Part shown: positions 24,460 through 35,700 of the stretch, piece after piece
Layout: the number at the start of each line of letters is the position of its first letter
How positions within the stretch are numbered: position 1 is the first letter of the stretch
Assembly: GCF_028389875.1 (NCBI RefSeq)
Contig: NC_084664.1
Coordinates: 120,663,466-120,727,465, forward strand
Reading direction: 5' to 3'
DNA length: 64,000 nucleotides
DNA from: Rhea pennata
Lineage: Eukaryota > Chordata > Aves > Rheiformes > Rheidae
The notes under the pieces: generated by a model
What the model saw: only the letters and a program-made list of their open reading frames with translations
Told to the model about the DNA's origin: nothing
Databases searched by the model: none
Position numbers and translations under genes: made by a program

Positions 24460-25365
24460 AAAATGGATCTGCATAAATTATGCAGGAATAAACTATACAT
24501 CTGAATAATTACATGCAATTGTTAAGCTCCTAGTGGAGAGATTTGTGAAGCTGTGCCTATGTATAGATCACTCACAGCTTGCTGAGTCTGGTTGTTCCAC
24601 CTAAAGGTTTTATGTTAATAGGACCCAAATCTGGCCTGAACATATTTTGTTCCTCATCATTGATTTTCTTTAGCAGCATTAAAAAGTTTTCAGTTTATCC
24701 CATGTGGAAAAAACCCATGGTGGGGTAAAGCACCAGTGGGAAAGGGCCATATGATTTGAGGAGGAGACGGCAGCAAGAAGGATCATGTGAGCATTTTGAG
24801 AGACATTGAACACCTTGCTGTGGGGCTGGGGAGGACACGGCGACCTCCTGCTGACAACAGGCTGTTCCATTCCTCCTGTGCACACTGCTACGGCTGAAAG
24901 CCTTCCCCACCTCCGCTTTATTCCCATGCACATTCAGACACAAAGGAGGGAGGGATGGGAGAGAGGCGAGCTTTCAACTTACGGACTTGTGATGAGAAAG
25001 GGGGAGCAGCCAACCATCATTAAAAGGATCAGGGCTCAAGTGTTCCTAACCTACAGTGATACCATGACAATTGAGAGCCATCCTTCTTTTCTTCCCTTGT
25101 CAGGCCAACAATTAATATTCTCACTTTTACCCTAGGCACCTACCATTTTTCATCTTGCCAAACAAATTGAATAGTAGTATACAACCTGAGAGTTAATATT
25201 AAAATAGTCAAATAATGAGGAATATCCAGATTATCTTGAATTCCTCCTGTCTCTCTAATTTATCATTTTTGCTTTTACGTGAGAAACAATGGTGCATTCC
25301 TTTCTATGGTGCATCCCATCCTTTTACATGAGTAATTTATGGTGCATCCCAATGAGCAAGAATTC
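24460..25365. other. Spacer before the long CR1
   Basis: No gene is recognised. The plus frame 24806-25135 and two overlapping minus frames lie in a slightly GC-richer part (24,800-24,960) and show no known domain. The decamer ggtgcatccc occurs twice between 25,309 and 25,350, close to the start of the CR1. Confidence 0.45.
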
Positions 25366-25369
25366 AAGA

Positions 25370-27352
25370 AAAGGGGGCGGGAGACCTGCATGGATGAACA
25401 AATTTCTCATGGTAAAACTCAAACAGAAGAAGGAAGTGTAGAAGGTGGAAGCAGGGACAGGTCACTTAAGAGGAATATAGGAACATTGTCTGAGTATGCA
25501 AGAATGTAACTAGCAAGGAAAAGACCCATTTGGGGTTTAATCTGGCAAGGGATGTCCAGAAAAGCAAGAACGGTTTATCTAAATACATCAGCAACAAAAA
25601 CAAAACTAGGGAAAATGTGGGCCCACGGCTGAATGGGGCAAGGGCCCTGGTGACAAAGGATACAGAGAAGGCAGTTATTGAACGTCTTCTTTGCTTCAGT
25701 CTTCACAGCTAAGGCCAATCCTTGGGAATCCTAGACCCCAGAGACCAGGCAGAAAGTCTGGAGAAAGGAAGACTTTCTCTTGGTGAAGGAGGATCAGGTT
25801 AGAGATCATTTAGGTAAACTTGATATAGACAAGCCTATGGGCCCCGATGGGATGCACCTACGAGTTTTGAGGACTTGGCAGAAGTCACTGCCAGGCCTTT
25901 CTCCATCATCTTTGAAACGTTGTGCAGAACAGGAGAGGTGCCTGAGGACTGGAAGAAAGCTGATTTCACTCCAGTCTTCAGAAAGGGCAAGAAGGAGAAC
26001 CCAGAAAATTACAGGCCAGTCAGCCTTACTTTGATCCCCAGAAAGGGATGGAATAGCTCTTCCTGGATGCCATCTCTAAGCATGTGAAGGATAAGAAAGT
26101 GATCAGGAGTAGTCAGCATGGATTCATGAAGGGGGAATCATGTTTAACTAATCTGATAACCTTCTATGATGGCATGACTGGCTGGGTAAATGAGGGCAGA
26201 GCAGTGCATGCTATCTATCTTGACTTAAGGAAGGCTTTTGACACTGTCTCCCATAACATTCTCCTAGATAAGCTCAGGAAGTACAGGGTAATTGAGTGGA
26301 CAGTGAGGTGAGAACTGGCTGAAAGACTGGGCTCTGATGGTTGTGATCAGTAGCACAGTCTAGTTGGAGGCCTGTAGCTAGTGGTGTCCCCCAGGGGTCA
26401 ATACTGGGTCCAGTCTTATTCAAGTTATTCGTCAGTGACCTGGATGAAGGAACAGAGTGCTCCTTCAGTAAGTTTACTGATGATACAGAACTGGGAGAAG
26501 TAGTTGATACATCAGAGGGCTGTATTGCCATTCACAGCTTGAGACAGGCTGGAGAGATGGACAGAGAGTAACCTCCTGAAATTCAACAAAGGCAGGTGCA
26601 AGGTGCTGCCCCTATGAAGGAATAATGGTGAATTGGACTGTGCAGCAATGCAGACTGGGGACTGACCTGCTGGAAAGCAGCTCTGCAAGAAGGACTGGGT
26701 GGTCCTGGTAGACAACAAATTGATCATAAGCCAACAGTATGTTCTTGCAGCCAAGTAGGCCAACGGTATCCTGGGTTGCATTAGGAATAGTGTCAGCAGC
26801 AGGTTAAGGGAAGTGATACTCCTCCTCTACTAAGCCCTGGTGAGGCCACATCTGGAGTATTGTGTCTGGTTCTGGGCTCCCCAGTACAAGAGAGACATGG
26901 AACTACTCCATGGAGCAAGCCCAGTGAAGGGCTACTAAGATGATTAAGGCAACGGAACATTTCTCATATAAGGAAAGGCTATGAGAGCTGGGACTCTTCA
27001 ACCAGGAGAGGACTGGGGGGGGCGGATCTTATCCATGTGCATAAATACCAGAAGAGAGGGTGTAAAGAGGACTCTTTTCAGTGGTGCCTAGCAATAGAGA
27101 GGCAATGGGTGCAAACTGAAACACAGGAAGTTCTGTTTGAATATGAGGAAGAACGTCTTTACTGTGAGGGTAATAGAGCGCTGGAACAGACTGCCCAAAG
27201 AGGTTGTGAAGTCTCCGTGCTTGGAGCTATTTAAAAGCCATCTGGACACAATCCTGGGCAATGTGCTTTAGGCAACCCTGTTTGAGTGGAGGAGTTGAAC
27301 TAGATGATCTCCAGAGATCCATTCCAACCTCAGCCATTCTGTGATTTTGTGA
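25370..27352 (+). mobile_element. CR1 LINE, 5'-truncated, with ORF2 reverse-transcriptase remains and 3' end
   Basis: CR1 is the main LINE of birds and moves by target-primed reverse transcription. The copy enters ORF2 downstream of the endonuclease domain, near the segment ending RETCMDE, so that domain is missing. In order follow ENVGP.LN..GALVTKDTEKA (about 25,610-25,680), the DKPMGPDGMH segment (about 25,830-25,860), PENYRPVSLT (about 26,000-26,030), YLDLRKAFDTVSH (RT motif A, about 26,215-26,250), SGVPQGS.LGP (about 26,380-26,415) and FTDDTELG (RT motif C, 26,473-26,496; the family usually has FADD). The thumb-side and C-terminal parts continue to about 27,235. The 3' UTR ends with two octamers, ATTCTGTG and ATTTTGTG, and one A. 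The frame changes at least near 25,868 and 26,080, and stops occur, for instance just after 26,308, so the copy is dead. Start is approximate. Confidence 0.93.
25780..26311 (+). pseudogene. Broken CR1 ORF2 reverse-transcriptase segment
   Basis: Three overlapping open stretches in different frames (25780-26034, 25875-26087, 26084-26311) together represent the finger and palm start of a CR1 reverse transcriptase. The first carries KPMGPDGMHLRVLR, the second FETLCRTGEVPEDWKKADF and PENYRPVSLT, the third the Y-D-x-x-KAFD motif with SHNILLDKL. The frameshifts between them show decay after insertion. No functional product is expected, and there is no sign that this copy was co-opted. Confidence 0.9.
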
Positions 27353-27650
27353 AACTTGTTTTCTCTAACTTACCAAGATGAATGAAACCATTAATGATGA
27401 AACTGTTAGTAAGAAGTAAACAAGTTAAAGCATCACCTTGGTTTGTGTAATTCTCTTTTCTGGTGAATTGCCATCAAACCTCTAAAACAAAAAATTGTCA
27501 ATTGAGTATTCTTGTGGAATAGGATTGTAAGGGTAGGTTTGCAGGCATGGAAGGGAAAGTTATTTTTTCCATCCTCTGGATTCAATACAGCAGCAGCAAC
27601 TATTCCATTCCTGAGAGATGTTTATCTGTTTATTCTTAAGTTTGCCAAAA
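27353..27650. other. Spacer between CR1 copies
   Basis: About 300 bases of unique-looking sequence between the 3' tail of the long CR1 and the older, oppositely oriented remnant. No feature is seen. Confidence 0.5.
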
Positions 27651-27654
27651 TTAG

Positions 27655-27845
27655 AATCTTTTCAACCTCTCCAGGCAATTTATTCCCAGAGGTTCAACAC
27701 CTAGTCCTTAAAAAGTTTGTCTTACTGTTTAATATCTGATTGGGGGAAAGAGGGAGACATATGTGGACATGAGAACAGATTGGTCCCTTCTGTTTTGTAT
27801 TTGCCTTTTATGTATTTGAAGACAATGATTATGTCATTCCTATGG
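27655..27845 (-). mobile_element. Old CR1-like LINE 3' remnant
   Basis: Read on the plus strand, the phrases caacctctccaggcaattta, then ccagaggttcaacacc, aaaaagtttgtctta, aacagattggtcccttc and tatttgaagacaatgattat occur in order. These match the reverse complement of the 3' part of CR1 ORF2 in older CR1 subfamilies of turtles and birds. About one base in five appears changed. It points opposite to the neighbouring long CR1, so it is a separate insertion. Both ends have faded. Confidence 0.75.
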
Positions 27846-29783
27846 TTAAATAGTGTCTGGCATAGAAACGTACTTAAACAGAAGCCTGAACTCTAGCCAG
27901 ATACTGCATCAAATAAGCATGGGGAAAGATAAAAACATCTAAGCATCTGATTAGATAGAAAGTAGGTACTTATAAACCACTGATTTCAGCAACAGTTTAC
28001 CACTTCAGTCCCTAAATACCTTTGTGAATTGGACCATAATTATTAAATTGAATTGATTGCTACTAATCATGATTTTAAAATCACATTCAGTACCTAGCCT
28101 ACAATACTTTTAGAAAAAATATTCTAGGGTAGGAAATGTTCTTGATAGAAAGCCTTTCACTGAGATATGAAAAGAGGAATGATGGTAGAGTGACATCATC
28201 CAAAGTATTTTCTCCGTTCAAGTGAAATAACATAGTTTGGGACCTTTGCTTAATTCTATGAATTTATGGATATCAGTTCTCTTCATGAAGGCTGCCCTCC
28301 TTTCAGGAGTGAATTCTCAAGTGAAAGAATATTGTTTTGACATTAGCATCCACTACAGGGAAGCACTTTAAAAGTGGCATGTGAAGAGTGGAAGACAAAA
28401 CACAAAACTCCAAATAGTATGAAGACGCAACAAACACTTTCATGTGCATGTTTCTTCAGTGTTTGAGAGGGACAAGCATAAAGTGCACTAGCCTACTGTC
28501 AGGCAGGAGGTTTCACAGCTCATCTCTCATTTTTCATTCAATCAATTCTTAAACAGAGTTGTGCATATGAAATATTTACTACTAGTGACTCCATGCTAAC
28601 ATTGTCTACTTATTGACTCTGTAAACTCTTACAGCCTTTCTCACATCTAGGAGTATCTGAGGTGCATCTCAGGTGCAAAAGCACCTGATAGGAGCAAAAC
28701 CTGCTGCCTTACATCAAGGTAACTGAGCAACGCCTCCAAACTTGCCCTTGTACTTCCCGGTTGATTCTTTCCTGATAGCAATTAGCAAGGGAGTTCCCTT
28801 CAGGAGCTGAAGCTCTTGAGCTTCTGTTATGTGTTTCAGGCCTGTAATATAATTTGAAGAAGAAATCCTTAATGTGCAAGACTGAGTCAGTGTCTGCTGT
28901 GTTGCCAGAGATGCAGGCTGCTTGCAGGCTTTGCTTCTCTGTTGATGGGTCTTGTGTTGCTGCTCTCAAAGCTGGGGCCTTTGCTGCATGGTGAGTTCCT
29001 CATGGCCTCATCTACACAGAGGACAGTGCTTTTACATAAAGATACCAATAGCAATGTTGTGCTAATGGCATTAGCATTAGAGTGCAGTCAGTCTAGATCT
29101 CAAGAGCATTAATCAGTATCCAATGAGGAAACCTTCAGGTTCTTCTCCACAGAGGTGACTGTAATTATGAACTAATGTATACTGAACTTTCAATAAGTTC
29201 CTATTCTTGTTTTCATTATTAGAAACAAAGAATTTCAGTCACAACATTTCTTGTTTCACTTAAAAAGACCTTGGTCAATGCTGCTGCTATGATTAGCCTA
29301 AAATGACTGCTGTTGTACATTTTTCAAAGCTAGGACATAAGCCACTCTTCTTTATGTCCTCCTCAAGAAGATCTCATGCATTTTCTACGTTAACGTCTTG
29401 TTGGCCAAGCACATACATTCTCCACTATGCATTTATAAAGCCCTATTGTATTGAAAACAAATTTCTGTTCAGTCACTTAGTACTGCAAAGTCAGTTTCTG
29501 ATGCAGAGGTGTGCATGCCTTAAACGCCTTCAGCAAATCAAAAAGTGCATCTGTTTACTTAGTGTGGTCTTCCTTATTCTATAACAAAAGCAGAAGTGCT
29601 TCTGACATGCATTTCACTGATGAATCTTTTGGGATTATAAAAATCTTTGCATTTCATATTTAAAGTACAAACTACCTAAGCCAAAATCATAACTCTCAGT
29701 AAGGTAAAGGTTATCATTAACAGATATTGCTGTATGGCTTGTCAATCTTAAATTTCATGTTTTTTTCTTTCAACTAACTCTTA
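27846..29783. other. Unannotated DNA
   Basis: About 27,990-28,040 holds another short archosaur-type repeat phrase (cctaaatacctttgtgaatt). Open frames at 28709-28969 (minus) and 29303-29584 (plus) have no recognisable domain. No gene is supported. Confidence 0.45.
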
Positions 29784-29810
29784 TTTTTTTTTTGGGGGGG
29801 GGGGGAGGGG
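29784..29810. repeat. (T)10(G)12 homopolymer tract
   Basis: Ten T followed by twelve G, an A and four more G. G runs of this length are prone to sequencing length errors. Confidence 0.9.
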
Positions 29811-31610
29811 CTGGAGGAAGAAGTGTCAGGTCTTTCCACAATTAAAAATAATTCCTGACATACCTGAAAGGGTAGCTGGTTTCTCAGTCTCTCTGAACTT
29901 GTGCTTCTCCCTCCATCCTTGTGCATTTCTCCCCACCTTGTTTCCCATTCAAAACTGCTTCTTTGTTTCCCACTCCAAAAGGAGTGGGAACTTTTTCTCA
30001 AATCCCTCACATTGTCTGTTGAACATGGAACAAATTTTGTGTATAAGCAAAGGATCCAGAATGTACCTCTGAGAATTAGTACATAGTTTTAACATCATAA
30101 AGTTCCCAGTAACTGGAATTCTGCCTTGACTGAGTCCTGAACTGTCCAAACTATGTTATGCTTTAGCTATTTGCAGAAAGGTACCTTTCAATACAAAAAT
30201 ACAAAGAAAAATTGTCTTCAATGTGAATTTACAGAGGAAGTCTAAGGTAGTAGCAACCAGACCTTTCTCTTTTCTAAGCTGTGACTGTTCATAGAAGAGA
30301 AATAGATAAACCACTGACATTCCTTCCATGTGCAATAGCTAAACTTTCTCCTTGGATGCAAATTCCACTTCTCCAAAGTAATCTCTAATGCTGGTTGGAA
30401 GTGAGTTGAACCAGAAATAGAAAGCAAAAATAGTTCATCTGCTGAAAATTATATCCATTCTCGAGTGATGTAACTCACACAGGAGGATTTGTTTCTTCTT
30501 TTTCTCTCCCACATTTAACCTTTGATGCTTTTATTCTCTTTGGTTGTATTTGGTTCTGTTCAAGGAATGCAAATTTCTTGTTCTTTCTGGAATTCTGAGC
30601 TTCACAGACCTGCCTCATAGCAATGATTATCAACTCTTTTTTCAAGTTATTACTGTCTTCGTGCAATGCTTTTATGTTTGATGTGTTCTGACTGGCACAG
30701 GTTAAAGCTTAAGCTTTTCCCCTGCAATACTCTACCTGTAAGAGCAACTTTCTTTTTCAATGTATTATAGCTAAGCATTTCAAAAACAAGCGTGATCTAT
30801 CTTTTCCTCACACAATGCACATAATGGTTCTGTAAAAAGAAGCCTTTTCTTTCAACACTATAATATAAATGTTCTCCATGTGGTGAAGATGGACTGCTGT
30901 TCATCTCCTCCATCTGTGTAACGTGTGTACACACAGTCCATTCCTCTGAGACTCTGCTCTGCTTGGACAGTACAGTGAGAAGCAGGGCTGCTTTGTTGGG
31001 GAGACCTAAAACTCTGATAGGATTTCTACTGTCCAAATTAAAATTGTTTTGTAGGAGAAAAAACAGTCTGTTTATTCAGAAGAGAGGCAAAGATAGACAT
31101 CCATCAGTTTCCAAAGTTACCACTAATGGTCTTTCAAGAAGCAATAGGTTCAAGGAGAATTACAGTAGAATTTGCCTAGCAAAGTCTGAGTTTGTTAATA
31201 TCCAAGATCTGAAGTGCTATTTCGTCCCATGATGGACATAAAAATCATGCAGGTGATCATGTAGTGAGGTGGGCGATTTATGTTCAGCTTAAGTCAACTG
31301 TGGAAATAAAGGTAATCTTTACAGATATTTTCCTTTAATGTTTTTGAATGTGTATGCAAATGTGCAGACCTCAAGGGTTTCAGAGAATCACTTTCTTTAA
31401 AAAAAGTATGAAATATATCTTTTCATTAAACATACCCCATTTCTCTTTACTTTTCAGTGTTCTTCCCTATCCCAGGAAGAGTAATCTGTGCCTCTTGTAG
31501 AAACAATGATGCAAGAGACAGCAAAGAAAAACTAGATATCACTGAAGAAGGCAGATGAGCTAATTAGATCTGGAATAAAAAATGCATGTTTTGGGGATTA
31601 CTCTAATGCT
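29811..31610. other. Unannotated DNA
   Basis: No exon, RNA gene or transposon could be identified. Several open frames of 60-90 codons on both strands overlap each other and lack recognisable motifs. Confidence 0.45.
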
Positions 31611-31622
31611 TTCACCAGATAC

Positions 31623-31895
31623 TCTCCCCTCCCTCCTGTACTCAGGCAAGTCAGTGACGTCTATGCTTGCTTGATTATAAAGTTTAATTATTTTCTGTAC
31701 CACAAAGTCTGCTTTTTGTTTTTGTAAAGGGTTGGCATAATCTTTTTTGTAAATGCCAAGAACAATGCCAATTAGCCTGTGGGTAATGGTGATCAACTGT
31801 GGCAGAAGGAAGTCAAGGCTGAAGTCATACAGCTGTTTTTGCACCTCCTGCTTTGCCTTATGCAGGTCTGTGCTGAGTTGTCCAGTGCCTCCACC
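31623..31895 (-). other. Exon-like open segment, not recognised
   Basis: On the minus strand the frame is open from about 31,909 to 31,560. Within it, an acceptor candidate (ttgctcatcag) precedes 31,895 and donor candidates (gtatct after 31,623, or gtgaaa after 31,616) follow. With the first donor the segment is 273 bases, exactly 91 codons. The translation looks protein-like: a mixed charged start with LHKAKQEVQKQL, a hydrophobic stretch around LLPQLITITHRLIGIVLGIY, then a lysine-rich part with QKQKADFVVQKIIKLYNQ. I do not recognise a family. The DNA also has AATTA-type motifs and low repeat content, so it could equally be a conserved noncoding element that happens to be open. The pyrimidine tract before the acceptor is weak. 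Confidence 0.3.
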
Positions 31896-32159
31896 CTGAT
31901 GAGCAATAACCTACCAAATTCTATAAAGCTGACCCAAAGGAGAACATCCAATTATCCTGCAGAATCAGAGGTATGATATATTTGTGTATGTATAACCCAC
32001 CTTTAGCAAGTTGGAGACAATGCAGTATATATCATCAAACTGTTTTTTACCCTTTTCAGTACTGGCTGGCATTTTCTGAATGGAAAGTTTAAAATGCACA
32101 CTCTTCCAAGCAGCAAAACCACAAAGCAGTTTATTTCTGCAGCAAGTATTTTTGGAAAT

Positions 32160-32700
32160 AGAGCCCTTCCCTTTGACATTCCTTACACTAATGTTCTTTA
32201 AACGCCAGAATTATATATTGCCGCTGGCTCCTTCTCTTAATTAAACTTCCAGCATTTCTAGACGATGTCCTACACTTCCCTTACTGCGTATTGCACATTC
32301 TTGTATCAGACATTTGTACCATTACTGGAACACTCTGCTTGCTCCAGAATTATCTGGCAGCCCTGCATCAGTCTATTTATTCCATCACATGATTGCGTTA
32401 GTGTTGTTTGAAGCACTATTTTGGAGCCAGACATAATCACATTATACAGTTCCTCACCTTATTAACTGACAGAGAACTGTTCCCCATTAGACAATTGATC
32501 CTGGGCAGATGAAGCCATTAAAAACAGTACTAATTAGCTGAAGAGTGGAGACAGTAATACAGGCTGCATCACTTCCTTTCATGCTTAGGGAAGTTCATGT
32601 TCCAGACAAATAATAATTGATATGTAGTCTTCCTTAATTGTGGTTGTTAACAGCCAGTATTATAATGACAGGCTGACAATCTCTGTCTAGCCTATTGTAT
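32160..32700. promoter_or_regulatory. Candidate conserved noncoding element
   Basis: The block has no simple repeats or recognisable transposon and has balanced, complex sequence with several AATTA/TAATTA-type homeodomain-like sites (for example ctaattagctgaag and cttaattaaacttcc). All reading frames are closed at short intervals. It looks like many developmental enhancers in gene deserts, but this is an impression from composition only. No conservation was computed. Confidence 0.25.
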
Positions 32701-35700
32701 GTTTATTTCTGAATCCAAGAACCACTGAGTAACATTTTTGGTTTAACTTGAACTTCATAGAATATACTTAAAATGTCACTATAATCAGAGTTGGGCAGCT
32801 TATGAGTTATTCCTTACATATCTCCAGGTGTCAGCTGTTTGTCTTGGAAGACTGGGTGCCCATAATTACATGGAATTATGGCATGATACATTAGATTAAA
32901 AAAAACAGATGGTTTGAAAAGGAATCCAAAATATACTGCACTAGATCCATAAGCAAGAATGTTAGGCATCTAACTAAAGTTCAGTGTACTAACTGCAGCC
33001 TATAGGGTTAGAAAATCATATATTCTTTAAACAAAAGAACGCTTTGATTTCCTTCTCCAAAACCTGTGTTCTGTTTTTTCTTTTTTTAATCTACATGCAT
33101 ATGTGCATGTGTGTATGTGTGCATGTACATGCATATCGTATATATTACGTTTATGACAGGAAGTTGGTAGTGCTCTCTATAATATACTTTGTTAAAACAT
33201 ATTCATTGTAATCCTCTATTTTCACTCATAATCTTCAAAAATATTCCTCCTTAAGCTAAAAAGCTAAAATGCTAGATGCAGGTTGATTTTTTTTTTTTTT
33301 TTTTTACCTTCAGGTAGTCTGAACAATTCAACTAGAATTCAACAGGCCAGAAAAAAAATCAGTTATAGCAAAAAAACTTAGTTTCAGCACAAAGAATTAA
33401 AATTTGAACTAGAAAATATTAAATATCTTTAGCTGGTTTGATAAAATTGCTTTTGAAGTTAAACAATACTATGACCATTTGAAAACTCTGTTGAACTCCA
33501 GAACCTTTTTCTCCTTTTCCAGCTGTTGTCTTGAAAATAAAAAGAACCAAAGCAAAATTGAAATTCTGCACCAAGAAAATTAAATGTAATAAAAGTGATA
33601 TGTGTGAGAGAGTAAAAGCTCAAAGATAAAAGAAATGGTAAATATTACAACTCTGACAATAATTAACTAAATATATTAGGTTTCTCACCATTTCCTTGTT
33701 GTTCTTCTACTTACTGCTCTTTCATTTATCAAAACGTCCTGTATTTTGGGGCTTGGGGGAGGAAGTTTGTGGTTTAGGAACAGTGTTCTGAATTACTTGA
33801 TTTGGATTTTATTGCTGACTGTGAGATCTTGCATAGGTCGTGGGCAGCCAAATTCTACTTGCTTTATTTATTTGGATAGTCAGTCCCGTTAAAGCCTGGC
33901 AATGAAATTCTGACCACACTGAAGTCAGTGGCAAGACTCCAATTAACTTTAAAGGAATGGGGATTTTCTGTTAAGATCCTAATCTTCTGGATATATCTAA
34001 AAGAGCAGTTAAGCATGCTCCCGACTTGCTCTGCAAGGCTAAATTTACCATTCACATTACTAATACTGAGGCATAGGATAAGTGACAACTTCACCATCGG
34101 CTGCAGATTTCAGTGGAACAGAAGTTGCCTCATCAGCACCTGGGCATGTCACAGGCTCCTGTTCATATGGTCTTGATGATTTGAGCATTTGTAGGGAGGA
34201 CACCTTTCCATTATTCAGGCATCAACAGGGCTAGGTCTTCTACTGAAAACTGAGTTTCTTACTTCTTTACCTAATTGAGCACCTCTCTGAGAACTTTAAC
34301 ACTTTCAATTCTTGACATTTCTGTGATTACTTTTTCCTGCCCTTTTTCATCACATAAAACTGTCCTTGAATTCAAGGACACGAGTCAAAAATCCAAATTG
34401 GGCCCTTTAGCTGAACAAAATCACAGTGACCTTGCCTCAAGTGTATAAACTCCGCTGAACCCACTAGTGGACCTTTGACTTCAGTGGATTTTGAGTTAGG
34501 TTCATATGAACCTAAGATCATATGGATCTGGATGGCTGGTGGAAATAACTCAGCAGTGAGGGAGGGAGGGGACAGGAACAATAACTTATGATATGTTCCT
34601 ACAACACAGCTACGTGTGATTCATAGCATGGGATGCACCTAAGGTCCATTTGCCTTCATATTCACTGAAACTGGTGAGCCATAAGGAGTTGTGCTAATTT
34701 ATTATTTTTCTTTTTTTTTTTCCTTTTTTTTTTTTTTTTTCCCCAGAGGATGCCACAAGGAAATAGTTTGGAGAGAATGTGAGAAGGGTGCCGGCACACA
34801 CATACAGTCCAAATATGTGGTCATAAGAAACAGTTACTGATTTAGGATCTGATGGGCTCAAAAACCCATTACCCCAAAACATTAATGTTGATAGAATTTC
34901 AGAGATCCTTGGTCCTTCAAATGGGACTCTAGGAGTAAGTTTGTGCATCATGTATTCATGCATAACACACTTTCTATTTTTACATGCTAAACTGAACCTT
35001 CCGGATGTTCAATAACTTTAGGGTTATTCTTCTGTATTTACTTAAGCCATTTCAGTTATTCAAATTAAATCAAATAATATAAGGAAAACTACTTGCTGAA
35101 AGCACATCAAAATTTGAAGCAATATAGTACAAACTCCTCAGAGGCCAAAGCACATGGACTTTGTGATCCAAAGAAATTGAAGATAATTGAAATCTCTCCT
35201 GATGTATGCGAAAATTAGGAAACACTTCTGCCTATTAACTAAACAGGAAATTTAGTATTAAATATCATCATTCAATAATCTTACAGAAATAATGAGTTAA
35301 GCTGTGTAAGACATGACAGTTTCTATTTATAAAAGGGACTGGAGAAGGATGGAGAAGGAAAAGAAGATGATTATTCAAGCATAAGCACAGTGGCTGCCAT
35401 GCCAAACAGTAACCTGTGTTCATATTTGTTTGTTAGGAAATGATACTGCCCTTCTGTGATGCTAAAATTTTAAAAGATCTATTCAGAAATTAATACAACT
35501 CAGGAAGAATATTTGACTGCAAAAAGAGCTAGATAATGAATAAATATATAAATATCTGTATGTATATATGATAGCAACTAGATATACAATTTAGTATGAA
35601 GTAGTAAACACAATAGTAACAATAGCAAACTTGCTGCATCTGATACTGTAAGTCATCATAATGTCATTAAGGTCACAGGAGCAACATCATTTTATACCTC

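Noticed and set aside
24806..25135. 109-codon plus-strand open frame
   Set aside because: No domain; overlaps two minus-strand frames; length is possible by chance in a GC-richer patch.
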